Shown one piece after another: positions 10,904-20,783 of a DNA stretch of 64,000 bases. The stretch's first letter is position 1; the number at the start of each line of letters is the position of its first letter. The stretch comes from Tardiphaga sp. P9-11 (lineage in GTDB: Bacteria > Pseudomonadota > Alphaproteobacteria > Rhizobiales > Xanthobacteraceae): contig NZ_NPKQ01000001.1 of assembly GCF_008329525.1 (NCBI RefSeq), positions 496,001 to 560,000 on the forward strand, written 5' to 3'. The position numbers were made by a program, and so were the translations under genes. The notes under the pieces were generated by a model. It ran no database searches. It was given only the letters and a program-made list of their open reading frames with translations, and was not told where the DNA came from.

Positions 10904-11995
10904 TCAGTAAGCCGCGCGGGATTTGGAATGGCCGGCCGGCGCCTTGGCATCGGCGTCGAGCAACCAGCGCGCGCGAGGCGGTGCTTCCATCGTGTCGGTC
11001 AGTCCCAATGCCAGACGCTCAGCCCCGGCCCAAGCGATCATCGCGCCGTTGTCGGTGCACAGTGCCGGCGGTGGAATGATCAGCGTCGTCTGCGCTTTGG
11101 CTGCGACTGCCTGCAGCGCGCCGCGGATGGCCTGGTTGGAGGCGACGCCGCCGGCCGCGACCAGCGCATGCGACGGGCCGAATTGCGCTTCGAACAATTT
11201 GAGGCCGACGCTCAATCGATCCGCCGTCGATTCCAGCGCCGCCGCCTGAAAACTGGCGCAGAGGTCGGCGATGTCCTGCTCTTCCAGCGGGATCAGCCGG
11301 CTCGCCTCGTTGCGGACAGCAGTTTTGAGACCCGATAGCGAGAAATTCGCGTCCGGCCGGCCGAGCATCGGCCGCGGAAAGGCAAAGCGTTTGGGATCGC
11401 CGCCCGATGCGGCGCGTTCCACTTGTGGGCCGCCGGGATAGGGCAGGCCGAGCATCTTGGCGACCTTGTCGAAGGCTTCGCCCATGGCGTCATCGACGGT
11501 GGTCCCAAGCCGGACATATTGGCCGACGCCGAGCACCGCGACGATCTGGGTATGACCGCCGGACACGAGGAACAGGCAATACGGAAACGCCAGCGCGGTG
11601 GTCAGCCGCGGTGTCAGCGCATGGGCTTCGAGATGGTTCACGGCCACCAGTGGGGTATCATGCACCATCGCGATCGCTTTTGCGGTGGTGAGACCCACGA
11701 TCACGCCGCCGATCAGGCCGGGCCCGGCGGCCGCAGCGACGCCGCTCAATTGCGCGAAATTGACGTCGGCGTCCTTCATGGCGCGGCCGACAATGCCGTC
11801 GAGCAGATCGATATGGGCGCGCGCAGCGATTTCCGGGACCACGCCGCCATAGGGCGCGTGGTCGTCGGTCTGCGAATAGACGATATTGGACAGGATCTTG
11901 CCGCTGCCGTCGGGCTGGCGTTCGATGACGGCGGCTGCGGTTTCATCGCAGGTCGTCTCGATTCCCAGCACCAGCATCGGTTGGTCGGTGGTCAC
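10904..11995 (-). CDS. tsaD: tRNA t6A37 threonylcarbamoyltransferase TsaD
   Basis: TsaD transfers the threonylcarbamoyl group to A37 of ANN-decoding tRNAs with TsaB and TsaE. The 363-residue protein begins with the ASKHA phosphate loop [14 protein letters not shown] and has the metal-binding His121 and His125 in [16 protein letters not shown] and the Asp of [10 protein letters not shown] are further family landmarks. It is the first gene of the minus-strand run and is divergent from hemD across 124 bp that must carry both promoters. Downstream gpsA follows after 10 bp. Confidence 0.96.
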   Translation of the reverse strand: MTTDQPMLVLGIETTCDETAAAVIERQPDGSGKILSNIVYSQTDDHAPYGGVVPEIAARAHIDLLDGIVGRAMKDADVNFAQLSGVAAAAGPGLIGGVIVGLTTAKAIAMVHDTPLVAVNHLEAHALTPRLTTALAFPYCLFLVSGGHTQIVAVLGVGQYVRLGTTVDDAMGEAFDKVAKMLGLPYPGGPQVERAASGGDPKRFAFPRPMLGRPDANFSLSGLKTAVRNEASRLIPLEEQDIADLCASFQAAALESTADRLSVGLKLFEAQFGPSHALVAAGGVASNQAIRGALQAVAAKAQTTLIIPPPALCTDNGAMIAWAGAERLALGLTDTMEAPPRARWLLDADAKAPAGHSKSRAAY

Positions 11996-12119
11996 TATCG
12001 GTCCTTGCTAAATCAGCCAAATCCGGGCTTTTTCTGTCCCCGGCGTAGCATTGCGGGGTCGCAAGGTGCAATCACTCGATGCCCTATGGCCTGCGAGCCC
12101 CTGAAACCGGACCTCAGAT

Positions 12120-12866
12120 ATGGCTATTCTTGTCACTCGCCCGCAGCCGGACAATACGAGTACCGCCGCCGCCTTGCGCGCGCGGGGCGCCGCCGTGTTG
12201 GCGGCGCCGATGCTGCGCTTCGAAAAGGTGATGCTATCCATCGATACGGACGCGGATTTCGGGGCCGTGATCGTGACCTCGGCCAATGCGCTGCGCGCGC
12301 TCGCCGATCAGCCGGTGCAGGCAACCCTGCTTCATCTGCCGTTATTCGCGGTCGGCGACAAGACCGCCCTGGCCGCGCGCGATCTTGGCTTCGCCAAGGT
12401 CCTGTCGGCTGATGGTGATGCCGCGGCGCTGCGTGAGCTCCTGACGGAGAGCAGCAAGAGCAGGCTTCTGAACAAAGACCGTCCGCTTCTGTATCTGGCG
12501 GGCGCCGATCTGGCGCGGGATCTCGCCGGTGAACTCGGCGCGCGGGGTTTTACGGTGGTGACACAAACCACCTACCGGATGATGCCGGTGGCCGATCTGC
12601 CCGATGATGTCGCCGCGGCCTTCGTGGCCGGCAAGGTGGAGGCCGTCCTGCATTATTCGCGGCGGAGCGCTCGGGCATTCTTCCAGGCGGCGGGGCTTTC
12701 GGGCGTCGAAATCGCCGCGCTCGCAGTTCCACATTATTGCCTGTCGGCTGCCGTCGGCACGATCGCGCATGATGCGGGGGCCACTCAGGTTGTGGTGGCG
12801 CAGACCCCGGACGAAAATGCCCTGTTCGCGGCACTGGACCGTGCCATCGCGCCATTATCGCGTTAA
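12120..12866 (+). CDS. hemD: uroporphyrinogen-III synthase
   Basis: HemD closes and inverts the linear tetrapyrrole to uroporphyrinogen III in heme, siroheme and cobalamin synthesis. The 248-residue protein has two similar alpha/beta domains. It starts MAILVTRPQPDNTSTAAALR and shows VIVTSANALRAL, FAVGDKTALAAR, LLYLAGADLARDL and VLHYSRRSARAF, all expected in this poorly conserved family. The neighbouring HemY-N gene supports the call. No hemC lies next to it in this window. Confidence 0.93.
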   Translation: MAILVTRPQPDNTSTAAALRARGAAVLAAPMLRFEKVMLSIDTDADFGAVIVTSANALRALADQPVQATLLHLPLFAVGDKTALAARDLGFAKVLSADGDAAALRELLTESSKSRLLNKDRPLLYLAGADLARDLAGELGARGFTVVTQTTYRMMPVADLPDDVAAAFVAGKVEAVLHYSRRSARAFFQAAGLSGVEIAALAVPHYCLSAAVGTIAHDAGATQVVVAQTPDENALFAALDRAIAPLSR

Positions 12867-12922
12867 GACTGCTGTGACCAAATCCCGCTAGGGATCGGGC
12901 ATGTCACAAGGAAACCGACGCC

Positions 12923-14083
12923 ATGGTCGACGATAACGAGACAGGATCGTCTCTGGGTGCGGGCCGGCCCAAGCGCCCGCCGCCGACCATCGAATTGACC
13001 GCGGGCGAGGTCACCGAGCGCCCGGCTGCTGGGGAGCCCGCGACACCGGAAACGCTATCTGAGCCAATCGATACCGCGCCGTCGGACATGCCGCCATTCG
13101 AGCCCGCTGAAGAAGCTGCAGCCGAAGCGCGTAAGCCCGCGGCGCCTGCGCGAGCACCTGTCCTGGTTCCCGCAGCCGTTGGCGCCGTCGCCGGTGCGCT
13201 TGTGGCGGGGATTGCGTGGTTCGGCTTGAGTGGCCTCGACTTGAGCGACAAGGCTGACGTCGATGCGCTGGCCTCTCGCGTTGCGCAGATCGAAACGCGT
13301 CCGGTCGCCGCGCCGGACAGGAGTCTGGCGACGCGGATCGATACGCTCGAGAAATCTATCGCTGTCTTGCGCGGCGAGCTTGCTGCCGCGAAGACGCAAT
13401 CGGATCGTGTCGTTGCCGATCTCAATCAACTCAAATCCGCGCCGCGCACGGCGGATGGGGTGGTCGATCTCGAGCCGATCAATGAGCGGCTCGGACAGAT
13501 CGAACGTACCGCCAGCGAGCTGAAGTCAGCGGCTGCGCAACAGAATGCTAAGCCGGTCGATGACGCCGCCTTGCGTCGTGTCGTTGCGGCGTCGCTGCTC
13601 GATACGTCGGTGCGCCAAAGCGAGCCGTATGCGGCAGCCCTTGCGGCCGTCAAACCGCTTGCAAGCAATGCCAATCAGCTAAAGCCACTCGATGCGTTTG
13701 CAACGACGGGCGTGCCGAATGCAGCTGCGCTCAGCCGCGAGCTACTCGCATTGCTGCCGAAGCTCACGCCCGCTCCGACGGCCGCATCTGCCGCGGGCGC
13801 AGGTTTCATGGATCGTCTGCAGACCGGTGCGGCAAAGTTGGTCCGCATCGAGCGCACCGACGCTGTCGGCGCAGGTAACGGCGGCGCCGTTGCGCGCGCG
13901 GCGGCCGCTGCGCGTAGCAATGATATCGCCGCGGCCAGGCGTGAATTGCTCACACTGTCGCCGGCAGATCGCGCGGCGGTTCAGCCCTGGCTCGATAAAG
14001 TCGATATGCGCGATGCAGCGCTGGCGGCTTCACGTCAATTCGCAGCCGACGCGATGGCGGCGCTCTCCAAACCGGCGCCGTAG
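12923..14083 (+). CDS. alphaproteobacterial mitofilin (Mic60) homologue
   Basis: The 386-residue protein has a Pro/Ala/Glu-rich disordered N-terminus, one transmembrane segment (about 73-95, VLVPAAVGAVAGALVAGIAWF), a coiled-coil periplasmic region (about 100-200) and a helical C-terminal domain (about 220-386). This layout and its place between hemD and hemY match the bacterial Mic60 family. Mic60 shapes mitochondrial cristae and is linked to intracytoplasmic membranes in alphaproteobacteria. AAGGAAA lies 8 nt before the ATG. The role here is inferred from family and context. Confidence 0.8.
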   Translation: MVDDNETGSSLGAGRPKRPPPTIELTAGEVTERPAAGEPATPETLSEPIDTAPSDMPPFEPAEEAAAEARKPAAPARAPVLVPAAVGAVAGALVAGIAWFGLSGLDLSDKADVDALASRVAQIETRPVAAPDRSLATRIDTLEKSIAVLRGELAAAKTQSDRVVADLNQLKSAPRTADGVVDLEPINERLGQIERTASELKSAAAQQNAKPVDDAALRRVVAASLLDTSVRQSEPYAAALAAVKPLASNANQLKPLDAFATTGVPNAAALSRELLALLPKLTPAPTAASAAGAGFMDRLQTGAAKLVRIERTDAVGAGNGGAVARAAAAARSNDIAAARRELLTLSPADRAAVQPWLDKVDMRDAALAASRQFAADAMAALSKPAP

Positions 14084-14090
14084 GAATCCG

Positions 14091-15809
14091 ATGTTTCGCA
14101 TCATTCTGTTTCTTGTGTTGATAGCGCTTGCGGCCGCGGGTGCCGCCTGGGTCGCCGATCAGCCCGGCGATGTCGTGATATCGTGGGGCGTCTGGCGCGC
14201 CTCACCGTCGGTGCCGGTGTTCGTGCTGGTGCTTGGCCTGACAATCGTCGCGGCGGTGCTCGCCTGGTCGCTCCTGCGTGGTTTGTGGCGTGCGCCGCAG
14301 CGGATGCGCCGGCGCCGTCACGAGAAGCGTCAGGCGCGCGGGCGTCATGCCATCACTCATGGTTTGCTGGCGATCGGGCAGGGCGATGGTCATGCCGCGC
14401 GGCGTCATGCCGATGTCGCCAAGCGTCTGACGACTGACGATCCGCTGGCTCTGTTGCTGCATGCCCAGTCAGCCCAGCTCGATGGCGACCGCGACGGTGC
14501 GCATCGCGCCTTTCAGGCGATGGCCGAGCGTGGCGATACGCGGCTGCTGGGTCTGCGCGGCCTGTTCATCGAGGCGCAGCGCAGCGATGATCCCGTTGCC
14601 GCCGTCACGATCGCTGAAGAAGCGCTGAAACTGTCGCCGGCATCGACATGGGCCTCGCAGGCCGTGCTCGGCTTCCGCTGCGCGCAGAGCGACTGGACCG
14701 GCGCGCTGAAGATTCTCGACAACAATTTCGCCTCTGGACTGATCGATCGCGCGACATTTCGTCGGCAGCGCGGCGTGCTGCTGACGGCACGTGCGTTGGA
14801 GCTCGAGACAGCGGATCGCGACCTGTCCCGTGAGAGCGTGACGGAGGCGATCAAGCTGGCGCCGACCTTGGTGCCAGCCGCAGTGCTTGCAAGCCGATTC
14901 CAGAGCGAGGCGCATCAGATCCGCCGCGCGATGAAGATCATCGAGACGGCGTGGCTGGCGCAGCCGCATCCGGATCTCGCCGATGCCTATGCGCATGTGA
15001 AACTCGGCGATTCCGCGCGGCAGCGGCTGGTGCGCGTCGAGACGCTGGCGTCGAAAGCGCCCGGTCATATCGTAGGCGCATTGGCGATTGCCCGCGCCGC
15101 CATCGATGCCGCCGAATTCACGCGCGCGCGCGAAGCGCTGGCGCCATTCACGGCCGACTCCACCCAGCGCGTCGCGATGCTGATGGCGGAAATCGAGCGT
15201 ACCGAACACGGCGACAGCGGCCGGGCCCGCGCCTGGACGCTGCGGGCCGTGCGCGCGCTGCACGATCCGGTCTGGACTGCGGACGGCTACGTGTCCGATC
15301 GCTGGCGGCCGGTGTCGCCGGTCACCGGCCGGATCGATGCATTCCAGTGGCAGACGCCGCTGGCGGCATTGCCTTCGTCGGACAGAGCCTCGACCATCGA
15401 GACCGAGATTTTGCGCGAAACCGTGCTAGCCCCACCGCCCGCGATGCCGAAGCCGGCGGTGCCGGTGCCGCCCGAAGTCATGCCCGTTGCGCCGGTTCAG
15501 GAACCCGCGCAGGAACCTGAGGCTGCAATACAGTCCGAACCAGCCGCCGAAGCCGCGCTTGAACCTGCCGAAGTGCCGCCACCGCCGCCGAAACCGGCCC
15601 CCGCTCCGCCGCCGTTGTTCCGCGACCGCAGCGATATCGCCAGTGCCGCCAGGTCCGCAGTTACCATTCCGGCCGTCATTCCCATCGTCCGGCCTCCGGA
15701 CGATCCCGGCGTTGATGAGGCGGACGATTATCGCGATGAATTTGCCGAACTGAATGCAGGTCAGCAACAGGGCGGTTGGCGCGGTTTCCTGCGTCGTTGG
15801 GGCGGCTGA
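14091..15809 (+). CDS. HemY N-terminal domain, TPR-like membrane protein
   Basis: The 572-residue protein starts with two transmembrane helices (about 3-22 and 40-62). A TPR-like helical region follows (RHAITHGLLAIGQGD, AHRAFQAM, WTGALKIL), as in the HemY_N family. The C-terminal quarter is a Pro/Ala-rich, probably disordered tail ending in RGFLRRWGG. HemY proteins are linked to protoheme synthesis by gene context, but no enzymatic role is established. The ATG at 14091 has AGGA overlapping the Mic60 stop codon and only 7 bp separate the genes. Longer frames reaching upstream overlap Mic60 and are spurious. Confidence 0.88.
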   Translation: MFRIILFLVLIALAAAGAAWVADQPGDVVISWGVWRASPSVPVFVLVLGLTIVAAVLAWSLLRGLWRAPQRMRRRRHEKRQARGRHAITHGLLAIGQGDGHAARRHADVAKRLTTDDPLALLLHAQSAQLDGDRDGAHRAFQAMAERGDTRLLGLRGLFIEAQRSDDPVAAVTIAEEALKLSPASTWASQAVLGFRCAQSDWTGALKILDNNFASGLIDRATFRRQRGVLLTARALELETADRDLSRESVTEAIKLAPTLVPAAVLASRFQSEAHQIRRAMKIIETAWLAQPHPDLADAYAHVKLGDSARQRLVRVETLASKAPGHIVGALAIARAAIDAAEFTRAREALAPFTADSTQRVAMLMAEIERTEHGDSGRARAWTLRAVRALHDPVWTADGYVSDRWRPVSPVTGRIDAFQWQTPLAALPSSDRASTIETEILRETVLAPPPAMPKPAVPVPPEVMPVAPVQEPAQEPEAAIQSEPAAEAALEPAEVPPPPPKPAPAPPPLFRDRSDIASAARSAVTIPAVIPIVRPPDDPGVDEADDYRDEFAELNAGQQQGGWRGFLRRWGG

Positions 15810-15962
15810 AGCCCTGTTTCAGGCCGAAATGCCTGGTTTCGGTGGAAGGTTCGTCGCGCTTTTCGGTCGCCGGAGACGTCTCGGCTTCTTGCAAAGCGGA
15901 GCCCCGGGCGATATCAGATGCCCCAGCGTTTTCGGCCGAAAAGCCGAATCGCCGCTTGGTTC

Positions 15963-16038
15963 GCCGCAATAGCTCAGTTGGTAGAGCACGTCATTCGTAA
16001 TGACGGGGTCACAGGTTCGAGTCCTGTTTGCGGCACCA
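15963..16038 (+). tRNA. tRNA-Thr(CGU)
   Basis: The 76-nt sequence folds as a complete cloverleaf with CCA encoded. Acceptor GCCGCAA pairs with TTGCGGC, the D arm is AGCTCAGTTGGTAGAGC, and the anticodon stem CGTCA/TGACG encloses TTCGTAA with anticodon CGT at 15996-15998. The T arm is ACAGG-TTCGAGT-CCTGT. It reads ACG (Thr) codons and, as an ANN-decoding tRNA, is an expected target of the TsaD pathway encoded nearby. Confidence 0.98.
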
Positions 16039-16094
16039 TTTGCGCTCCGGCGCCACCCGTCTAAATCGCAACAATTAGCCGTAGCCTTGGCACC

Positions 16095-16910
16095 TTACGC
16101 AGCCGTGGCAGGCATTTCCAGATCGGCCCAGATTTTCGCGAAATAGGCCTGAAAAGCAGCGTCGGTCCGTAGCGCGACGGGATCGCGACCTGCTTTGGGC
16201 AGGTCGATGACATGCAGTGCCCGCACCGTCGCCGGACGTGCGCTGAGCACCAGAACGCGGTCGGCCATCGCAATGGCCTCGCCGATGTCATGGGTGACCA
16301 GAATGGCGCTCTTGCCGTTTTCGGCGATGATGCGTGACACGTCGGCCTGCAGCAGCAATCGGGTCTGGAAGTCCAGTGCCGAGAACGGCTCGTCCAGCAG
16401 GATCACCTGCGGATCGAACGCCAGCGTGCGCATGATCGCGACGCGCTGGCGCATGCCGCCTGACAGCGTTGCCGGCTTGGCATGTTCGAAGCCGGCGAGG
16501 CCATAGGCGCGGATCAATTTCATGGCGATGTCGCGTGAGGTCTGTCGCGGCGCGCCGCGCACCTCCAAGCCGAGCATCACATTGTCGATGACGGAACGCC
16601 ACGGCAGCAGCAGATCCTTCTGAAGCATGTAGCCGACGTGCCCTGCGGCGTCATCGACGCGGATGCCTGCGACCTCGACATGGCCGCGCGTCGGCTTCAG
16701 CAAACCGGCGATGACATTGAACAATGTGGACTTGCCGCAGCCAGATGGGCCGACAATGGCCAGGGTTTCGCCTTGCCGCAATTCAAAACTGACGTCGCGG
16801 ATGGCCTCGACATATTGCTTGCCGGTTCCGAACGATGCGCCGACCTGTTCGGCCCTGAGCACAGCGGATGCGGTCGACGACGATGGTGCAATTGGTGTCA
16901 TGGCGTTCAT
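16095..16910 (-). CDS. ABC importer ATP-binding subunit (nitrate/taurine class)
   Basis: The 271-residue protein powers the importer encoded in the same operon. It has Walker A GPSGCGKST, the signature LSGGMRQR, Walker B VILLDEPFSALD and the switch His in LVTHDIGEA. It resembles SsuB/TauB/NrtD-type ATPases, which serve small nitrogen or sulfur compounds. Its ATG overlaps the rutD stop codon (ATGA), so the two are translationally coupled. An ATG three codons in (16901) is possible. It is the last gene of the operon. Confidence 0.93.
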   Translation of the reverse strand: MNAMTPIAPSSSTASAVLRAEQVGASFGTGKQYVEAIRDVSFELRQGETLAIVGPSGCGKSTLFNVIAGLLKPTRGHVEVAGIRVDDAAGHVGYMLQKDLLLPWRSVIDNVMLGLEVRGAPRQTSRDIAMKLIRAYGLAGFEHAKPATLSGGMRQRVAIMRTLAFDPQVILLDEPFSALDFQTRLLLQADVSRIIAENGKSAILVTHDIGEAIAMADRVLVLSARPATVRALHVIDLPKAGRDPVALRTDAAFQAYFAKIWADLEMPATAA

Positions 16911-17707
16911 GCGTCAACCTCGCTGCAGAAGCCGAGCAGCATGTCATTGAAAACATCGGGGGTTACGGCGGTGAAGGCATGGGCGCCCCATTCTACTTCG
17001 CGTACGCGCGCGCCAGGAATGGCGGCGGCGAGTTGTCGCGTGAGATAGGCCGGTACCAGGCTGTCGTCTCGCGACGAGGCGAGCAGTGTGGGCGTAGCAA
17101 TGGTCGCGAGAGCGTCGCCGGGGTCGAAGGCGAGAAACATGTCGATGCGCGCATTCATCGTCGCCGCTGCCGGGAAGTGCGCGAGGATGCGCTCTTCTTC
17201 CGCGTCGAGCCGCGCGGCGTTGTCGGAAATCCATTGTGGCGGATAGAGAAACAGCGGCTGTGCCCGCACATAGGCTTTCGGACCAGACTGATTCAGTATC
17301 TGTTTGCGGACCTCAAAGCAGCGCCGCAGGAACGGATCGGCCCGGCCCCAGCCGTTCACCACCACCAGGCTGCGCAGGCGCGCGGGATCGCGCAGGGCAA
17401 GTTCAATTCCGACGATGCCGCCGATGGCATGGCCCACCACATGCGCATTTTCGATGCCGGCGTGGTCGAGCACATGCGTGATGTCATCGGCCATGCCGGC
17501 GATCGATCGCGATGGCGCAGTGTTATCGGCACTACGGCCGGTGCCGACGTGATCGTAGAGGATGACCTGGTGACGCTGCGCGAGTGCTGCGACCTGTGGC
17601 GTCCAGAACGACCCGCTGCCGCCCATGCCGGCAGACATGAGGATCGCCGTACCGTGTCCATGGGTTTCGTAATAGATATCGGCGTTGCCGCCGCTTGCAT
17701 AAGGCAT
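16907..17707 (-). CDS. rutD: RutD-type aminoacrylate hydrolase (alpha/beta hydrolase)
   Basis: RutD speeds conversion of aminoacrylate to malonic semialdehyde in the uracil-degrading Rut pathway. The 266-residue protein matches E. coli RutD as I recall it in several blocks: MGGSGSFW, VVGHAIGG, VNGWGRADPF.RRCFEVR and AQPLFLYP. At the nucleophile elbow the residue is Ala94 (GHAIG) rather than Ser, and E. coli RutD also has Ala there (GHALG). This supports RutD over a generic esterase. It sits between the permease and ATPase genes, overlapping the latter by 4 bp. Confidence 0.85.
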   Translation of the reverse strand: MPYASGGNADIYYETHGHGTAILMSAGMGGSGSFWTPQVAALAQRHQVILYDHVGTGRSADNTAPSRSIAGMADDITHVLDHAGIENAHVVGHAIGGIVGIELALRDPARLRSLVVVNGWGRADPFLRRCFEVRKQILNQSGPKAYVRAQPLFLYPPQWISDNAARLDAEEERILAHFPAAATMNARIDMFLAFDPGDALATIATPTLLASSRDDSLVPAYLTRQLAAAIPGARVREVEWGAHAFTAVTPDVFNDMLLGFCSEVDA

Positions 17708-17737
17708 GACTGGTCTTGCAGGTTCGAGCGATGGAAA

Positions 17738-18550
17738 TCAGAAGCGGAGGCGCCGTTCGATCACGTCGATCGCGCCGTACATCAGCAGTGCTACCGCCAT
17801 GAGCGCAGCGATGCCGACCCAGACGGCATTCAGATCGTAGAGCACGCCGGCGTAGTAGATCATGTAGCCGAGGCCCTCTTTCGAGGCGATGTACTCGCCG
17901 ACCACTGCGCCGATCAGCGCGAAGCCGACATTGAGACGGAAGGCGGACACGATCCACGGCATGGCGCCAGGAATGACAACAGTGCGCCAGGTCTTCCATC
18001 GGCTGGCGCCGAGCGAGCGCATCAACTTGATCAGGTCGCTATCGACTTCCTTGGCGCCCTGCTGCGCGGTGATGACTGCGACGATGAAGGTGATGATGGC
18101 GGCGATGGCGATCTTAGACGAGATGCCGATTCCGAACCACACGATGATCAAGGGCGCGAGTGCGATCTTCGGCAGGCCGTTGAGCGCGATGAGATAGGGG
18201 CGCAGCACGGCTGCGCTGGTTGGAAATAGCCAGAGCAGCAGGCCAGCCGCACTGCCAGCGATAGTGCCGATCAGGAATCCGGCGATGGCTTCCCAGGCAG
18301 TCAATGCGGAGTCGCGCAGGAGTTCGCCGTTGGCGATCAGGATGGAAGCTTTGGCGAAGATGCCGCTGGGACGCCCATAGAGATAGACGGCGATCCATTT
18401 GAAGTGGATCGCAATTTCCCAGGCTGCAAGTAACAGAGCTAGCAGTGCCACTTGCAGCAGCGCGATCCGCAGGACCGGCGGCATCAGCCGCCGTTCGACA
18501 TTGGCCTGGGTGGCTTCGATAGCCGTCACATCAAGCTCGCTTATGTGCAA
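17738..18550 (-). CDS. ABC importer permease (nitrate/taurine class)
   Basis: The 270-residue inner-membrane protein has about six hydrophobic segments. It carries the cytoplasmic EAA-type loop [20 protein letters not shown] that contacts the ATPase. It belongs to the SsuC/TauC-like BPD_transp_1 group and has one copy in the operon, so a homodimer is expected. Its ATG at 18550 lies inside rutC and overlaps its end by 20 bp, implying tight coupling. The substrate cannot be read from the sequence; the flanking rut genes point to a pyrimidine-derived compound. Confidence 0.92.
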   Translation of the reverse strand: MHISELDVTAIEATQANVERRLMPPVLRIALLQVALLALLLAAWEIAIHFKWIAVYLYGRPSGIFAKASILIANGELLRDSALTAWEAIAGFLIGTIAGSAAGLLLWLFPTSAAVLRPYLIALNGLPKIALAPLIIVWFGIGISSKIAIAAIITFIVAVITAQQGAKEVDSDLIKLMRSLGASRWKTWRTVVIPGAMPWIVSAFRLNVGFALIGAVVGEYIASKEGLGYMIYYAGVLYDLNAVWVGIAALMAVALLMYGAIDVIERRLRF

Positions 18551-18917
18551 TCGACGCGATTTCGACGAGACAATCCGGTTTCACCAATCCGCACTGGATG
18601 CAGTAGCGGGCTGGCTTCTCGCCGGGGAAGTATTCGGCATAGACTTTATTGACGGCACCGTAATTGGCCCAGTCGGTCACGAAGATGGAGTTGAAGGTGA
18701 CGTCGGCCATCGTCGCGCCGGCGGCGGTCAGGACACTCTTGATGGTTTCGAGGATGTGCCGGGTCTGCGCAGCCGCGTCGCCGACATGAACGACGTCGTT
18801 GTTCTTGTCGAAGGCCAGCGTGCCGGACACATAGATCACGCCATCGGCCATCATGCCGGGTGAGTAAGGTGCGAGCGGTGGATGAGTGCCGGGCGGAATG
18901 ATCGCGCGATCTGTCAT
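18531..18917 (-). CDS. rutC: RutC, aminoacrylate deaminase (RidA family)
   Basis: The 128-residue protein is a YjgF/YER057c/RidA-fold enzyme. Long stretches agree with E. coli RutC from memory, including [44 protein letters not shown] and [15 protein letters not shown]. RutC was proposed to reduce peroxyaminoacrylate and was later shown to act as a 3-aminoacrylate deaminase. The ATG at 18917 has GAGGA placed over the rutB stop codon, 7 bp away. The frame continues upstream to 19007, but that part lies within rutB. Confidence 0.93.
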   Translation of the reverse strand: MTDRAIIPPGTHPPLAPYSPGMMADGVIYVSGTLAFDKNNDVVHVGDAAAQTRHILETIKSVLTAAGATMADVTFNSIFVTDWANYGAVNKVYAEYFPGEKPARYCIQCGLVKPDCLVEIASIAHKRA

Positions 18918-18924
18918 GGGATCC

Positions 18925-19653
18925 TCAGGCTTTCGTGGATGGTTCGGTCTGCGCGAATGCGCGGCGGAAATCGGCCGTGCTGGAAACCCAGCCGAAGAAG
19001 GTTTCAATGTTGAAGACGGCCGCCTTCTGGACGTAGTCGGGGCCGGCCTGGTGCGTGGCGTCTTCGAGCATCACGCCGAAATATTCGAGATGGAAGCCGT
19101 CGCGCAGGGTCGATTCCACGCAGACATTGGTGGCAACTCCGCAGAACACGAGATTGCGGATGCCGCGCGCGCGCAGGATGCTGTCGAACTGGCTGTTGAA
19201 GAAGCCGCTGTAGCGCGGCTTCGGCACCACGATGTCGCCGGGCTGCGGCTGGAGTTCATCGATCAGCGCATAGTCCCAGCCACCCTTGGCGAGCAGGCTG
19301 CCTTGTAATTCCGGGCGCGCGCGCATGGTTTTGAGGGCGTTCGATTTGTGCCAGTTCGGGGATCCCGGACCGCCGGCCTCGACATAGTCGGCGTCCCAGC
19401 CGTTTTGGAAATAGATCACGGTGACACCGGCCTCGCGCGCGACCTCCAGCGTTTCCTTGACGGCCACGATCGCAGCCTTGGCGCCGGTGACGTCGAAGCC
19501 CGCGAGATCCAGATAGCCGTTCGGCGACGCGTAGGCGTTCTGCATGTCGACGACGATGACTGCGGTCTCCTCGACCGCGAGCCGCAACGGCTCGGGGCGG
19601 GCGGGCAACGTCACATAGCGCCGTTCTGGCGGAAAGCTGGTTGAAACCGACAT
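18925..19653 (-). CDS. rutB: RutB, ureidoacrylate amidohydrolase
   Basis: RutB hydrolyses (Z)-3-ureidoacrylate (or its peroxy form), releasing carbamate and aminoacrylate. The 242-residue isochorismatase-fold protein keeps the catalytic triad Asp36 (VVDMQNA), Lys145 (PKPRYSGFF) and Cys178 ([11 protein letters not shown]), each offset by 12 from the E. coli positions I recall (24, 133, 166). [20 protein letters not shown] and EDATHQAGP are further RutB-specific stretches. Its ATG at 19653 overlaps the stop codon of the binding-protein gene (TGATG). The frame extends to 19773 but the upstream part lies inside that gene. Confidence 0.94.
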   Translation of the reverse strand: MSVSTSFPPERRYVTLPARPEPLRLAVEETAVIVVDMQNAYASPNGYLDLAGFDVTGAKAAIVAVKETLEVAREAGVTVIYFQNGWDADYVEAGGPGSPNWHKSNALKTMRARPELQGSLLAKGGWDYALIDELQPQPGDIVVPKPRYSGFFNSQFDSILRARGIRNLVFCGVATNVCVESTLRDGFHLEYFGVMLEDATHQAGPDYVQKAAVFNIETFFGWVSSTADFRRAFAQTEPSTKA

Positions 19654-20666
19654 CACGCCAATCCGAATTCTTTGGTCGCTTTCTCGGCAAAGCGATTGTC
19701 GACCATCTGCGTATAGGGAAGCGTCGTGGAGACGGCGCCGCCGCCCTGTTCGAGCAACATCGCGCGATCCCATTCCTCGGTGGAGATGGTCGGGTTTTTC
19801 GGGATCGCCGTCTTGCTGCCGAAGAAGTTCTTTGTCGCGCTACCGACCACCGACGGTGAGACTTTCGGGAAGTACTTCTCTGCGACCTCGGTGAAGACGG
19901 CATTGTTCTCGTGCATCATCTTCTGCGCCTCGGCGATGGCATTACAGAAGCCCTGCACCGCCTCCGGGTTGGAGGCGATCACGTCTTCGGTGGCCATGGC
20001 TGTGGTGAAACACAGCGGGCCGAGCAGATCGGCGAATGACAGTGACGGCACGAGACCGAACTGTTCGGCGCCGATGCTGATGTCCCATTCGAATGCGGTG
20101 GCGATGTCGGCGCGGCCATCCTTGACGGCTGCGGCCTGGGCGCCCGGCGGCAATTCCAGGAAGGTGACGCCGGCTTCCTTGGGATCGAACTTGCCAACCG
20201 TCTTCATTGCATAGGTCGGGACCTGGATCGTCGAGGACGGGAATTTCAGCGTCGCGATGGTCTTGCCGCGCAGATCATCGATAGTGGTGATCTTGGTGTC
20301 CGGACGGGTCATCCCCCACATCGACACGCCGCCGACGATCTTGGCGATGTTCTTGATCTTGCCGCCTTCGCGCGTGGCATTGACCGACATGCCGGGGCTG
20401 GTGACGCCGATCTGGCCGCGGCCGGACAGGAGGATAGGCACCGGCAGGGCGATGCCGCCGGCAGTCGAGAGATCCGTGTCGAGGCCGTGTTTGGCGAACA
20501 GCCCCTTGTCGGCGGCGACATAGAGCGAGGCATACATGCCGAGCCGGATGGCTTCCGACACCAGAACCTTGCGGCCGGCGGCGAAGGCCGGACCGCCCAG
20601 GCCTGCAAACGGTGCCGTCGCGGCGCCGATGAGCGAATATTTGAGTAGGTTGCGCCTGTCGATCAT
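19653..20666 (-). CDS. ABC importer substrate-binding protein, Tat-type signal
   Basis: The product from the ATG at 20666 is 337 residues. It starts with a twin-arginine signal ([20 protein letters not shown]) and belongs to the NMT1/SsuA/THI5-like periplasmic binding family, as shown by [20 protein letters not shown] and the later [19 protein letters not shown]. It should capture the operon's substrate in the periplasm. It is the first gene of the operon SBP-rutB-rutC-permease-rutD-ATPase. A longer frame starts at 20741, but it adds residues ahead of the signal. Substrate unknown; the rut neighbours suggest a uracil-related ureido compound. Confidence 0.9.
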   Translation of the reverse strand: MIDRRNLLKYSLIGAATAPFAGLGGPAFAAGRKVLVSEAIRLGMYASLYVAADKGLFAKHGLDTDLSTAGGIALPVPILLSGRGQIGVTSPGMSVNATREGGKIKNIAKIVGGVSMWGMTRPDTKITTIDDLRGKTIATLKFPSSTIQVPTYAMKTVGKFDPKEAGVTFLELPPGAQAAAVKDGRADIATAFEWDISIGAEQFGLVPSLSFADLLGPLCFTTAMATEDVIASNPEAVQGFCNAIAEAQKMMHENNAVFTEVAEKYFPKVSPSVVGSATKNFFGSKTAIPKNPTISTEEWDRAMLLEQGGGAVSTTLPYTQMVDNRFAEKATKEFGLA

Positions 20667-20752
20667 GCCTCTGTCCCTCGCCGCCATTGCCGATGTCAGA
20701 TGGTGTACTGCATAGTTTTTAACCGCAGTATTTCGTCGCATAAAATTGTTGC

Positions 20753-20775
20753 ACTCGTTAATTTCATTAACAAGT
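20753..20775. promoter_or_regulatory. candidate operator 1 in the rut-like/lysR divergent promoter
   Basis: ACTCGTTAAT and ATTAACAAGT form 10-bp arms (9 of 10 paired) around TTC. The site is in an AT-rich stretch between the divergent binding-protein gene and lysR, where a LysR-type regulator would bind. It contains T-N11-A spacings typical of such sites. Confidence 0.55.
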
Positions 20776-20783
20776 CAGGAAAA

